From: CAZUEG01 sp043798775
GTDB lineage: Bacteria; Patescibacteriota; Minisyncoccia; Minisyncoccales; GWA2-46-15
Direction: 5' to 3'
DNA: 24,887 nt
NCBI GenBank assembly: GCA_043798775.1
Contig: JAZDOL010000012.1
Coordinates: 1-24,887, forward strand
Shown here: positions 1 through 8,762 of the stretch, piece by piece
How the letters are laid out: each line of letters starts with the position of its first letter
Position numbering within the stretch: position 1 is the first letter of the stretch
The notes under the pieces: model-generated
What the model saw: only the letters and a program-made list of their open reading frames with translations
What the model was told of the DNA's origin: nothing
The model's database searches: none
Program-made: the position numbers and the translations under genes

Positions 1-3
1 GAT

Positions 4-64
4 GTGTGAATCGTCCATTGAAATGGTCATACAGCTTCAATGATAACGGTTCACACCTTTTTTT
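4..64 (+). terminator. Hairpin plus T-tract ahead of aspS
   Basis: GTGTGAA (4-10) pairs with TTCACAC (50-56), and inside it CATTGAA (16-22) pairs with TTCAATG (36-42). A run of seven T (58-64) follows. The layout fits an intrinsic terminator of a transcript entering from the left, or the 3' end of a structured RNA whose body lies outside the window. The internal loop is large, so the call is tentative. The rest of 65-232 holds only a 15-bp near-perfect direct repeat (78-92 and 112-126) and no gene that I can see. Confidence 0.45.
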
Positions 65-232
65 CGCAACAAGCTTATTCATGCTCATCTTGCGATAGAA
101 ACACTCTTTATTTCATGCTCATGTTGTATTGTACAAGACTCTATCTATTCAATGGGCTAAAAATGGTTTATGATTGTAATAAACAATGATTTTGAGTTTT
201 TTATTTATGTTCTATAACTAATAAGGCAATAT

Positions 233-1633
233 ATGACTCGAACAATAAACGCCGAAATAGTAAATTATATTGGCAAGGAAGTTACTGTTTGTGGATGGGT
301 AGATGCCGTTCGTCCCCACGGCAAGGTAATATTCATTAATTTACGCGATCGTAGCGGAATTATTCAGATCGTTTTTACTCCCGATAAGGCGTCTTTCGCT
401 AATGTCCAAGAGTTGCGCCCGGAGTGGGTAGTGGCAATTACCGGACTTGTAAAAAAGAGACTAGAAGGAATGATTAACGATAAGATTTTAACTGGTACGG
501 TTGAAATCGACGGAAGTTCAATTGTAATTTATAGCCAGGCACAAACCCTACCATTTTCCATTAACGATGATGGATATGGAATAAACGAAGAAAAACGCCT
601 CACTTATCGCTATTTAGATTTACGACGGGAACGCTTAAAAAATAATTTAATCATTCGTCAAAAAGTTCTTTGGATGATTAGAAATTATCTGATTAATTTG
701 GGATTTATCGAAATTGAAACACCAATCATTACGAAATCTACTCCCGAAGGAGCGCGCGACTACGTGGTTCCGTCCCGCCTCATAAATGGCTCATTTTTTG
801 CCTTGCCACAAAGCCCGCAACAATATAAACAATTACTGATGGTTGCCGGAATAGAAAAATATTTTCAAGTTTCCAGGTGTTTTAGAGACGAATAACCACG
901 GTCCGATCGGCAACCGGAATTTACCCAACTTGATATAGAAATGTCGTTTGTTGAGAGGGAAGATATTATGACAATTATTGAAACACTTTATATCGAGTTA
1001 GTTAAAACAATATTTCCCGATAAACAAATCCAGACAATTCCTTTTCCTCGTTTGAAGTATCAGGATGTTATTAAAGAATATGGAACCGATCGTCCTGATA
1101 CAAGAGCGAATAAAAACGATCCGAACTTACTAGCATTTTGCTGGGTGATTGATTTTCCATTTTTCGAAAAAGATAAGGTGGGTGAGTGGACTTTTACTCA
1201 TAATCCATTCTCTGCTCCCAAATCGGAACATATGGAATGGCTTATGGATAAGAAAAACATTGGCGATATTTTAACGACCCAATACGATATTGTTTGTAAT
1301 GGTTTTGAGGTTGGTGGTGGCAGTATTAGAAACCATAACTCCGAAGCGTTAAAAAATGTATTGGAAATTATCGGTCTTTCTGAAGAGCGAATTGATAACG
1401 GATTTAGGCATATGCTTGAAGCGTTCTCGTATGGCGCTCCACCTCACGGCGGAATTGCCCTGGGAATCGAAAGATTCTTAGCAATTGTTAGAAACGAACC
1501 CAGTATTCGCGAGGTGATTGCTTTCCCTAAAACCGGCGACGCCAGAGACCCAATGATGCAAAGCCCTTCAAAGATTACTGCCGGTCAACTAGAAGAACTA
1601 GGAATAACCGTTACGGAAAAAAAGAAAAGTTAA
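233..1633 (+). CDS. aspS: Aspartyl-tRNA synthetase, interrupted by an in-frame TAA
   Basis: Charges tRNA with aspartate in the cytoplasm (class II aaRS). The N-terminal OB-fold anticodon-binding domain (about residues 1-105) has the VCGWVDAVRPHGKVIFINLRD pattern in part, then comes the catalytic core: motif 2 CFRDE just before the stop, PEFTQLDIEMSF just after it, and motif 3 GIALGIERFLAI near the C-terminus. A TAA at 893-895 sits where relatives have Asp in RDED-PRSDRQPEF. Both halves are in the same frame, with no indel needed, and conserved sequence resumes immediately. The ATG at 233 has AAGG at 223-226. At about 466 codons it is short for a bacterial AspRS (about 590), because the GAD insertion domain is missing: YGTDRPDTR passes after a few residues to WVIDFPFFE. 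Loss of this gene should be lethal, so the stop may be an assembly error, a recent lesion or a recoding site. Family assignment is sure; integrity is not. Confidence 0.9.
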
Positions 1634-1652
1634 GCCAAATATATTGTCAGCC

Positions 1653-2621
1653 ATGACTATTCGCGCGCGTTCTATATCAATAGTTGCGATTATAATGATT
1701 TCTTGCGGTTTTTTGATAGCAACAAATAGCAAATCAGCCAATCTTAGATTATTGAACAACCAGACATCGATACCACTGTCGGCAAAGAACAATTTACCGA
1801 ATAACCAGACAACTTCTTATGAGTTAGAAAGAGTCGAGAACTATTACGAGCCGACGATTTCTGCCAGCGGAGCAATTGCTGTCTATATTGACGAAACAAA
1901 TAAAGTTAGCCAGGTACTTTTCGAAAAAAATGCTGACAGAAAACTTCCAATTGCCAGCATAACAAAATTAATGACGGCATTGATTGTTTTAGACAACTAC
2001 TCGATAGACACAAAGATTACAATAACTCAAAAAGCGACAAGCCAGAAAGACAACAATGGTAAACTAAAGGCCAAAGAAGAGTTTACTATTGGAGATCTTC
2101 TTTACCCAATGCTTGTTGAATCTGACAATGGCGTGGCATACGTTCTTGCCGAGAAAGACGGCGCCGATTTATTCATCAAAAAAATGAATGATCGCGCGAA
2201 AGACATCGGTCTTAATTCAACAATATTTTTTAACCCCACAGGGCTTGATCCGGATAATTCAAAGAAAATAATCAACCAGTCAACAGCGCGGGATATATAC
2301 CTGTTAACAACTTATCTCTTAGATAAGCCGTTAATCTGGGAGGTCTTAAAAACATCGCGGATTAATTTTTATTCATCGGGAAATGTGTTTCATCATGAAA
2401 TTATTTCTACTAATGAATTTTTAGAAAATCGCCCTGTTTTATGGAAAGACCGCGTTATTGGAGGTAAAACCGGATGGACAATAGAAGCCAACGGATGCCT
2501 GATGCTTGTCGTCAACACGCAAAGTGGCCAAGGAAAAATAATTGCTGTCATCCTCGGCGCCGATGATCGGTTTAAAGAAATGGAAAAATTAATAGATTGG
2601 GTTTTTAGTAATTACCGGTAA
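1653..2621 (+). CDS. Serine-type D-Ala-D-Ala carboxypeptidase (PBP5-like, S11)
   Basis: Trims the terminal D-Ala of peptidoglycan stem peptides outside the membrane. A basic N-terminus and one hydrophobic segment (SISIVAIIMISCGFLIA) form a signal peptide or anchor. Numbered from the TTG at 1644, the penicillin-binding triad is complete: SITK at 105-108, SDN at 160-162 and KTG at 275-277, so the enzyme should be active. I prefer the ATG at 1653; the TTG at 1644 would add three residues. It starts about 20 bp after aspS and ends 11 bp before mraY, so it probably belongs to the same transcript. The C-terminal domain of classical PBP5 is absent; the protein stops shortly after the KTG lobe. The exact dac gene name cannot be assigned from sequence alone. 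Confidence 0.88.
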   Translation: MTIRARSISIVAIIMISCGFLIATNSKSANLRLLNNQTSIPLSAKNNLPNNQTTSYELERVENYYEPTISASGAIAVYIDETNKVSQVLFEKNADRKLPIASITKLMTALIVLDNYSIDTKITITQKATSQKDNNGKLKAKEEFTIGDLLYPMLVESDNGVAYVLAEKDGADLFIKKMNDRAKDIGLNSTIFFNPTGLDPDNSKKIINQSTARDIYLLTTYLLDKPLIWEVLKTSRINFYSSGNVFHHEIISTNEFLENRPVLWKDRVIGGKTGWTIEANGCLMLVVNTQSGQGKIIAVILGADDRFKEMEKLIDWVFSNYR

Positions 2622-2632
2622 TATAATTTGTC

Positions 2633-3697
2633 ATGGAAAATATTATTTTTTCTCAAAGTATAATCAAGATATTCTTTCTGGGAGCGTTTTCTTTTGCGGT
2701 TGCAATTCTAATAACTCCTGTTCTAACAAAATATTTTTATAAATATAAGTTATGGCGAAAAACAGTTAGAACAGAGTCAATCGACGGTAAGGGAGTCCCT
2801 ATCTTTCAAAAACTACACGCCGAAGGAGAAATCAAAACGCCTCGTTTCGGCGGGATGTTGATTTGGATTCCTACAATTATTACCGCCGGCGTTTTTTTTC
2901 TTTTGTCCTATACCGATATATCCTGGCTTAAGAAGATGAATTTTCTTAGCCGTTCACAGACATGGTTGCCGATTTTTACCCTGGTTACTGCCTCGCTTCT
3001 GGGGCTGGCAGACGATTTTCTTCAGGTTTTTCAAAAAGGTACTCATAAAGACAAGGGATTATCTGTTAAACACCGTCTTCTATTAGTTATCGTTATCGGA
3101 TTAATCGGCGCCTATTGGTTTAATATCAAACTCGGATGGGAAACTATTAATATTCCAGGGATCGGCGATATTGGAATCGGCTGGTTATATATCCCGCTAT
3201 TTGTAATCACAATGCTTGCTGTTTACAGCGGTGGGGTAATTGACGGAATTGACGGCTTATCTGGAGGTATTTTCGGATCAATTTTTTCGGCTTTCGGAAT
3301 TATTGCATTGTGGCGCGGACAAGTTGATTTGGCAGCTTTTTGTGTGGTAATTGTCGGATCAATTTTGGCGTTTTTGTGGTTTAATATCCCTCCGGCAAGA
3401 TTTTACATGGGGGAAAGCGGGATTTTAGGATTATGCGCCAGTTTGGCGGTTGTTGCTTTTTTATCGGACTCGGTGCTGGTTTTACCGATTATCGCATTTC
3501 CTCTCGTTGTCGAGTCATTATCGGTAATCATCCAACTTACCAGCAAAAAGTTTTTCCATAGAAAAGTGTTTCTGGCGGCGCCAATTCACCACCACTTTGA
3601 GGCATTGGGGTGGCCATCATATAAAGTAACAATGCGTTTTTGGGTAATTGGCGTTGTTATGGCTTTTATTGGAGTGGCAGTCCGTCTATTGGGATAA
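2633..3697 (+). CDS. mraY: Phospho-N-acetylmuramoyl-pentapeptide-transferase
   Basis: Integral membrane enzyme that moves phospho-MurNAc-pentapeptide from UDP to undecaprenyl phosphate, giving lipid I. Its 354 residues, rich in hydrophobic segments, match the family length. Signatures in order: the ADD of LADDFLQVFQKG (126-128), GVIDGIDGLSGG (about 201-212), FYMGESG (257-263) and APIHHHFEALGW (316-327). Two features are unusual. The family's N-x-x-N before DGxDGL is replaced by YSGGVI. The Asp of the FMGD motif, a Mg2+ ligand in studied MraY proteins, is Glu here (MGES). The gene is followed after 3 bp by the murL-like gene, so the two are co-transcribed. Confidence 0.96.
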   Translation: MENIIFSQSIIKIFFLGAFSFAVAILITPVLTKYFYKYKLWRKTVRTESIDGKGVPIFQKLHAEGEIKTPRFGGMLIWIPTIITAGVFFLLSYTDISWLKKMNFLSRSQTWLPIFTLVTASLLGLADDFLQVFQKGTHKDKGLSVKHRLLLVIVIGLIGAYWFNIKLGWETINIPGIGDIGIGWLYIPLFVITMLAVYSGGVIDGIDGLSGGIFGSIFSAFGIIALWRGQVDLAAFCVVIVGSILAFLWFNIPPARFYMGESGILGLCASLAVVAFLSDSVLVLPIIAFPLVVESLSVIIQLTSKKFFHRKVFLAAPIHHHFEALGWPSYKVTMRFWVIGVVMAFIGVAVRLLG

Positions 3698-3700
3698 TTT

Positions 3701-5128
3701 ATGAAAAAACAAATTTTTGGAAAAAACGGCTTGTCCCCGTCTTATCTCCGGATAAAGCATCCGGTGTTTCACTATGACCGGTTCGCGTATACGGTAACTA
3801 AGAAGGGACTGGAAATTGTCTATTATTTTCGAACCGAGCCAAATTTTAATTTTATATCAAAGATTATTATTGGCGGGACAAAGAATAGTCGGATTAAAAA
3901 GATTGGAAAAAATAATATCAATATTCTTGTTTTTCATTTAGGGCTGGTTGAGATGTTGAATTACTGGAAAGCAACATGCTCGCCAGACATTCAAATCCAC
4001 TGCGGACATCTTGATAAAAAACAAAAATCGTGGTGGAAAAACTTGATTAGCAATGGAATGGGACAATATTTTTTCACCAACTCAATTGATTTTACCAAAA
4101 ACGGCTTTATTTCCATAAAGACCGATCACCCTGGCCATAAAACTAATCAAAAAAAAATAACGGTTAACGACGGTAGGGTATTGGTTCCGATTGGCGGAGG
4201 AAAGGACTCTTCTGTCACCATAGAACTGTTACGACGAAATAAAGAATGGAATATTACCAGCTTTGTTTTAGAAGGCAACCCCGCCTCAAAGGTTATTCTT
4301 AAAAATACAAAGATTAACAGGGCAATTGTTTGCCAAAGAAAAATCGATCCATTACTACTTGAGCTTAATAATAAGGGTTATTTAAATGGCCATGTGCCGT
4401 TTTCCGCTTTTCTCGCTTTTTTGACTTATTTATCGGCAACGCTAACGGGAATTAAATATATCGTTTTTTCTAACGAACGAAGCGCCAATGAGGGAAATGT
4501 TAAATATCTAAAGCATCAAATCAACCACCAATGGTCAAAAACATATACTTTTGAAAATCGTTTCCGTGGCTATATTAACGATTATCTCTTTCCAAAAATC
4601 ATTTATTTCAGCTTACTTCGGCCACTTTATGAACTGCAAATTGCCAGAATTTTTTCTCGCTTTCCTAAATATTTTTCTTCTTTCGTAAGCTGTAATAGCC
4701 AGTCAAAAATGAAGCTCCCCGATCCGATAGCTCACCTCGCTGGAGCTTTGGCGAATAGGTGGTGTGGTAGTTGTCCCAAGTGCTTATTTACATACACGAT
4801 TCTCTACCCGTATATCGAAAATAGGGAGATCGTTAAAATTTTTGGAAAAGATTTGTTTAAAGACCAAAACCTGTTGTCGATAATGGACGAACTTATTAAT
4901 CCTAAACTAACCAAGCCATTTGAATGCGTTGGCACCAAAATAGAGGCGCGGGTTGCATTTTACCTTTGCTTAAAAAAGATGTGTGGGGACTTGCCGATAT
5001 TGTTAAGTATTTTTAAAAGACGTTATCTAAAAAAATATCCCCATATCGATACAGAAACCAAACGATTGATTAATTCGTGGGATAACAATAATAATCTTCC
5101 CAAGCAATTTATTAAATTAATAAATTAA
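3701..5128 (+). CDS. murL: MurL-like UDP-MurNAc-L-Ala-L-Glu epimerase
   Basis: Likely ATP-dependent epimerase that turns the L-Glu of UDP-MurNAc-L-Ala-L-Glu into D-Glu, the step known for MurL of Xanthomonas. The 475-residue length fits. A PP-loop ATP-binding signature VPIGGGKDS lies at 162-170, SNERSANEGN at 257-266, and a WCGSCPKC cysteine cluster at 354-361. No signal peptide is seen, so the protein should be cytoplasmic. It lies between mraY (3-bp gap) and murD (33-bp gap), which is the context expected if it partners with an L-Glu-adding MurD (MurD2 type). The assignment rests on these remembered family motifs and on position. The fallback call is a PP-loop superfamily protein of the cell-wall cluster. 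Confidence 0.78.
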   Translation: MKKQIFGKNGLSPSYLRIKHPVFHYDRFAYTVTKKGLEIVYYFRTEPNFNFISKIIIGGTKNSRIKKIGKNNINILVFHLGLVEMLNYWKATCSPDIQIHCGHLDKKQKSWWKNLISNGMGQYFFTNSIDFTKNGFISIKTDHPGHKTNQKKITVNDGRVLVPIGGGKDSSVTIELLRRNKEWNITSFVLEGNPASKVILKNTKINRAIVCQRKIDPLLLELNNKGYLNGHVPFSAFLAFLTYLSATLTGIKYIVFSNERSANEGNVKYLKHQINHQWSKTYTFENRFRGYINDYLFPKIIYFSLLRPLYELQIARIFSRFPKYFSSFVSCNSQSKMKLPDPIAHLAGALANRWCGSCPKCLFTYTILYPYIENREIVKIFGKDLFKDQNLLSIMDELINPKLTKPFECVGTKIEARVAFYLCLKKMCGDLPILLSIFKRRYLKKYPHIDTETKRLINSWDNNNNLPKQFIKLIN

Positions 5129-5161
5129 TAAGCAATCATACAAGTATAACTTAAAAAAATA

Positions 5162-6493
5162 ATGCTTGAGGAGTTTGATAAGAAAAATATATTGATTCTC
5201 GGATTGGCGCGAGAGGGGATTGATACCCTTAATTTTCTGTTTAAATTGTACCCAAAACGGTCTTTTGGAGTCAGTGACCAGCTATCGCTGGATAAACTTG
5301 ACATCAATGCCAGAAAACTTATTAAAAAGCGTCAAAGTCAGCTTGTATTATTTCTGGGTGACAAATATCTTCACTCTATTAATAAATACGACACAGTCAT
5401 CAAGTCACCGGGAATTCCGTTGGCAAATATTGCCCGTTTTTTGAAACCAAAACAGACCGTAACCTCGCAGATGAAGATTTTTTTTGATCATTGTCCCGGC
5501 AAAATCATCGGAATAACCGGAACTAAGGGGAAAAGCACAACTACCAGTTTAATTTACGCGATTTTAAAAGAGGGGGGGGTTCGTGTCCGTATTCTGGGCA
5601 ATATCGGTAAACCCGTTCTTTCTTCACTGTTAACCGCAACCCCCAACGACACCTATGTGTGCGAATTGTCTTGTCACCAATTATCGGATATTAAAAAAAG
5701 CCCGCACATCGCTATTTTTTTAAACATATTTCCTGAACACCTGGATTACTATGGAACTTACGAAAAATACCAGAAGGCTAAAACTAATATTTGCCGATAT
5801 CAAAATAAGAACGATCATTTGATTTACAATCCGGCTAATTTAATCGTTAAACGCCTGATAAAATATTCTTCGGCAACTAAGATACCGATAAGTCCGCAGA
5901 ATGTTAATAAATTCACCAACCAAAACGATATTCCTCTAAAAGGGATTTTTAATCTGTACAATATTGACGCCGCCATAAAAGTAGGGGAGCTATGTGGTGT
6001 TAACCCGACAGCAATAAAAAAAGCAATCAAGAATTTTAAGCCTCTACCTCATCGTTTAGAATTTGTTGGCAAATACAAAGGGATTGATTTTTACAATGAT
6101 TCGCTGGCAACAGTTCCCGAAGCAACGATATCCGCGATTGACGTTTTCGACCCCAAGATTGGCACTCTGATTACTGGCGGGTTTGATCGCGGGGTGTCGT
6201 ATAACGCTCTTGCGAAACGGATTATTGATAGCCAGATCAAGAACATTGCCTTCTTCTCCACGACTGGAAAGATAATCTGGGATCAAATACGCAAGCTAAA
6301 TCATAAACATCAAAAATTCAATATTCTTTTTACAGATAGCATGAAAGAGGCCGTTTCGTTCGGTTACCAAAATACCGAAACCAAGACGATCTGCCTAATG
6401 TCTTGCGCTTCCGCCAGTTTTAATCTATTCAAGGATTATCAAGCGCGCGGAAATGCTTTCAAAAAATATGTTAAAAAAATTACATCATCCTGA
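5162..6493 (+). CDS. murD: UDP-N-acetylmuramoyl-L-alanine--glutamate ligase (MurD, probably L-Glu type)
   Basis: Cytoplasmic Mur ligase adding glutamate to UDP-MurNAc-L-Ala. Of 443 residues, the N-terminal Rossmann part begins ILILGLAREGIDT. The central ATP-binding domain has the P-loop GITGTKGKSTT at 117-127, ELSCHQL at about 168-174 and NIFPEHLDYYG at about 188-198. The C-terminal domain has LPHRLEFVG and FYNDSLATVPEA. The TKGKST loop differs from the SNGKST of classical MurD. Because the preceding gene is MurL-like, I infer that this ligase uses L-Glu (MurD2, EC 6.3.2.53) and not D-Glu; the sequence alone does not prove substrate stereochemistry. The 3' end overlaps ftsW by about 41 bp, implying coupled translation. 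Confidence 0.93.
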   Translation: MLEEFDKKNILILGLAREGIDTLNFLFKLYPKRSFGVSDQLSLDKLDINARKLIKKRQSQLVLFLGDKYLHSINKYDTVIKSPGIPLANIARFLKPKQTVTSQMKIFFDHCPGKIIGITGTKGKSTTTSLIYAILKEGGVRVRILGNIGKPVLSSLLTATPNDTYVCELSCHQLSDIKKSPHIAIFLNIFPEHLDYYGTYEKYQKAKTNICRYQNKNDHLIYNPANLIVKRLIKYSSATKIPISPQNVNKFTNQNDIPLKGIFNLYNIDAAIKVGELCGVNPTAIKKAIKNFKPLPHRLEFVGKYKGIDFYNDSLATVPEATISAIDVFDPKIGTLITGGFDRGVSYNALAKRIIDSQIKNIAFFSTTGKIIWDQIRKLNHKHQKFNILFTDSMKEAVSFGYQNTETKTICLMSCASASFNLFKDYQARGNAFKKYVKKITSS

Positions 6494-7589
6494 TTACGTC
6501 CTGTTAATAATCCTTGTTATTCTCTCTGCTTTTGGGACTTTGATTCTTGCCAGCGTTTCCGCGCCGTTGTCTTATGATATTTACGGAGTGACTGATTTTT
6601 ACCTGAAACATCAAATGATTTTCGGATTGATTCCCGGTTTAGTCTTAGGATTAATTGCTTATTTCGTTAATTTGGAATGGATCCGGAAAAATTCGTTTTA
6701 TCCGTTTATTGCCATATTATTTCTTATGGCCGCCGTTTTCTTGCCGGTAATTGGCCACTCCTCGGGTGGCGCTAGTCGGTGGTTAAAGTTGGGAACTTAT
6801 ACGTTTCAACCGGCGGAATTTTTGAAATTGTTATTTATTATTTACCTGTCGGGAATTCTTGCCAATATTAAAGAAAAATATATTTCTAAGAATAAAAAGG
6901 ACAACGATAAAAAAACACTGATTGTTTTTCTTGCCATCGTTTCTCTGGCCGGACTATTGTTACTTGCCCAAAAAGACTTGAGTACTCTTCTTGTGGTTAC
7001 GGCTGTCGCCGCGGCTATCTATTTTTATTCGGGGGCCCCGATTAAATATCTGTTGTTTTTTGCCATGGGGGCAATAATTCTCCTGTCGATATTGGTCTTT
7101 ATTGAACCGTATCGAATGTCCCGTATTTTTACCCTATTCACCGATGTCGATATAACCGACGAAGGATATCAGGTTAATCAAGCGCTTATCAGTATTGGAT
7201 CTGGCGGATTAGGCGGAGTCGGGCTGGGAATGAGTTATCAAAGGTTTGGTTTTGTGCCGGCCGCGATATCTGATGCTATTTTTCCCATCCTCGCCGAAGA
7301 AACCGGCCTCATCGGATCGATTACCTTAATCTGCCTGTTCTTGGCATTTTCCCTAAGAGGGTTTAGAATTATAAGAACAACACCCGAATATTTCTCCCAA
7401 TATCTTGCGCTGGGAATTACCATTTGGATTGTCTTTCAGGGATTAATTAATATTGCCTCGATGGTTAAGATTATGCCTATTCTAGGAATTCCACTCCCTT
7501 TCGTGAGTTATGGCGGTTCGGCTCTAATTAACGAAATGATCGCTGTAGGATTATTGCTTAACATATCCAAAAAATCTATAAACACATGA
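6453..7589 (+). CDS. ftsW: SEDS-family cell-division glycosyltransferase FtsW
   Basis: Polytopic membrane protein of the SEDS family, which polymerises lipid II at the septum together with a class B PBP. The 378 residues show about ten hydrophobic segments. Family signatures: FQPAEFLKL (about 118-126), LAQKDLSTLLV, GYQVNQALISIGSGGLGGVG, ISDAIFPILAEETGLIG, and PLPFVSYGGSALI near the end. The position between murD and murG argues for FtsW and not RodA. The start may be the ATG at 6453 or the ATG at 6468 (MLKKLHHPDYVLL); both lie inside murD and neither has a clear Shine-Dalgarno. The last 4 bp overlap the murG start (ATGA). Confidence 0.93.
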   Translation: MLSKNMLKKLHHPDYVLLIILVILSAFGTLILASVSAPLSYDIYGVTDFYLKHQMIFGLIPGLVLGLIAYFVNLEWIRKNSFYPFIAILFLMAAVFLPVIGHSSGGASRWLKLGTYTFQPAEFLKLLFIIYLSGILANIKEKYISKNKKDNDKKTLIVFLAIVSLAGLLLLAQKDLSTLLVVTAVAAAIYFYSGAPIKYLLFFAMGAIILLSILVFIEPYRMSRIFTLFTDVDITDEGYQVNQALISIGSGGLGGVGLGMSYQRFGFVPAAISDAIFPILAEETGLIGSITLICLFLAFSLRGFRIIRTTPEYFSQYLALGITIWIVFQGLINIASMVKIMPILGIPLPFVSYGGSALINEMIAVGLLLNISKKSINT

Positions 7590-8713
7590 AAATACTTTTT
7601 ACTGGCGGAGGAACCGGAGGTCATATTTTACCGATTTTAGCAATCGTCAGAGAGATTAGGTATATTTACTCGCAAAAAGATATATTAGAAATATACTACG
7701 TTGGCCCCAGAGATCCATTCGTACAGTTATTATCCGAAGAAGGAGTAATTGTAAGAAATATTCTTGCGGGAAAAATTCGACGGTATTTCGATCCAATAAG
7801 TATATTGCAAAACGTTTTTGATGTATTTGTTAAAATACCCATTGGCCTGATTCAAGCATTGTTCCAAGTATTTATCATCGCTCCCGATGTAATATTTTCT
7901 AAAGGTGGTTATGGATCGGTACCGGTAACGGTAAGCGGATGGATAATGCAAGTCCCGATATTTATGCACGAATCTGACGTGTCGCCGGGAATGGCAAATC
8001 GGTGGCTTGGTCAGTTTGCCAAAGAAATTTTCGTATCTTTTCCGATAAGGGACATGGAATTCTTTCCCACCCAAAGAATGATTTCTGTCGGTAATCCAAT
8101 TCGACATGAAATCATAAACGGCTCAGAGAACGAAGCCAAGAAAATATTTGGCTTGGTGGGGGATAGACCATTATTATTAATTATTGGTGGCTCGCAGGGG
8201 GCGCGGAAAATAAACGAAACGATTCTTGATGTAGTTGACGAAATGTTAATGAATTTTGAAATTATCCATCAAACAGGCAACGATAACTTTAATCAGGTAT
8301 CTCGTGAAGCCAGGGTGGTGATTGTTGACGCAAACAAAAAATATTATCACCCATATCCATTTTTAGATGAGACGCAAATGGCAAATGCCTACAAGGCGGC
8401 AACAATTATTGTTGGACGATCTGGATCGGGGACGATTTTTGAAATTGCTGCTAATGGAAAACCCAGTGTTTTGATACCGCTGCCAGGCGCGGCGCAAAAC
8501 CATCAGGCCAAAAACGCTTATTCTTATTCAAAGTGGCGGGGAGCGATAGTCATCGAACAGGATAATCTCTCGCCACATTTCTTTTTAGAAAAACTAAAGG
8601 CGTTGGCTTTTACTCCGGGCAAGCTTGAATATATGGGAAAACAAGCTAAAGAATTTTCCCGACCGCAGGCAGCGCGGATTATTGCCGAGTACTTATTGGC
8701 ATATCTTCGTTGA
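7586..8713 (+). CDS. murG: UDP-GlcNAc:lipid I N-acetylglucosaminyltransferase
   Basis: Adds GlcNAc to lipid I at the inner membrane face to make lipid II (GT28). 375 residues. The N-terminal donor/acceptor loop GGGTGGH is at 7-13, then IFSKGGYGSVPV, HESDVSPGMANRW, the second G-loop GGSQGARKIN, GRSGSGTIFEIAANGKPSVL and IPLPGAAQNHQAKNA. All expected MurG signatures are present. The usual GAGT-type motif reads SGSGT here. It starts on the stop codon of ftsW (ATGA overlap), so it is translationally coupled, and it closes the tight mur/fts run; gltX follows after 49 bp. Confidence 0.96.
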   Translation: MKILFTGGGTGGHILPILAIVREIRYIYSQKDILEIYYVGPRDPFVQLLSEEGVIVRNILAGKIRRYFDPISILQNVFDVFVKIPIGLIQALFQVFIIAPDVIFSKGGYGSVPVTVSGWIMQVPIFMHESDVSPGMANRWLGQFAKEIFVSFPIRDMEFFPTQRMISVGNPIRHEIINGSENEAKKIFGLVGDRPLLLIIGGSQGARKINETILDVVDEMLMNFEIIHQTGNDNFNQVSREARVVIVDANKKYYHPYPFLDETQMANAYKAATIIVGRSGSGTIFEIAANGKPSVLIPLPGAAQNHQAKNAYSYSKWRGAIVIEQDNLSPHFFLEKLKALAFTPGKLEYMGKQAKEFSRPQAARIIAEYLLAYLR

Positions 8714-8762
8714 CAAACCGCGAAACGTGTGAAATGTTAAAACATTAGGATTAAGATTATTT

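Noticed and set aside
233..1633. Alternative genetic code in which TAA or TGA is a sense codon
   Set aside because: TAA, TGA and TAG all occur at natural ends of conserved genes (for example mraY, murG, rpmA), so a code change does not explain the aspS stop.
7730..8107. 125-residue - strand frame inside murG
   Set aside because: It lies wholly antisense to well-conserved MurG sequence, so it is a shadow of that gene.
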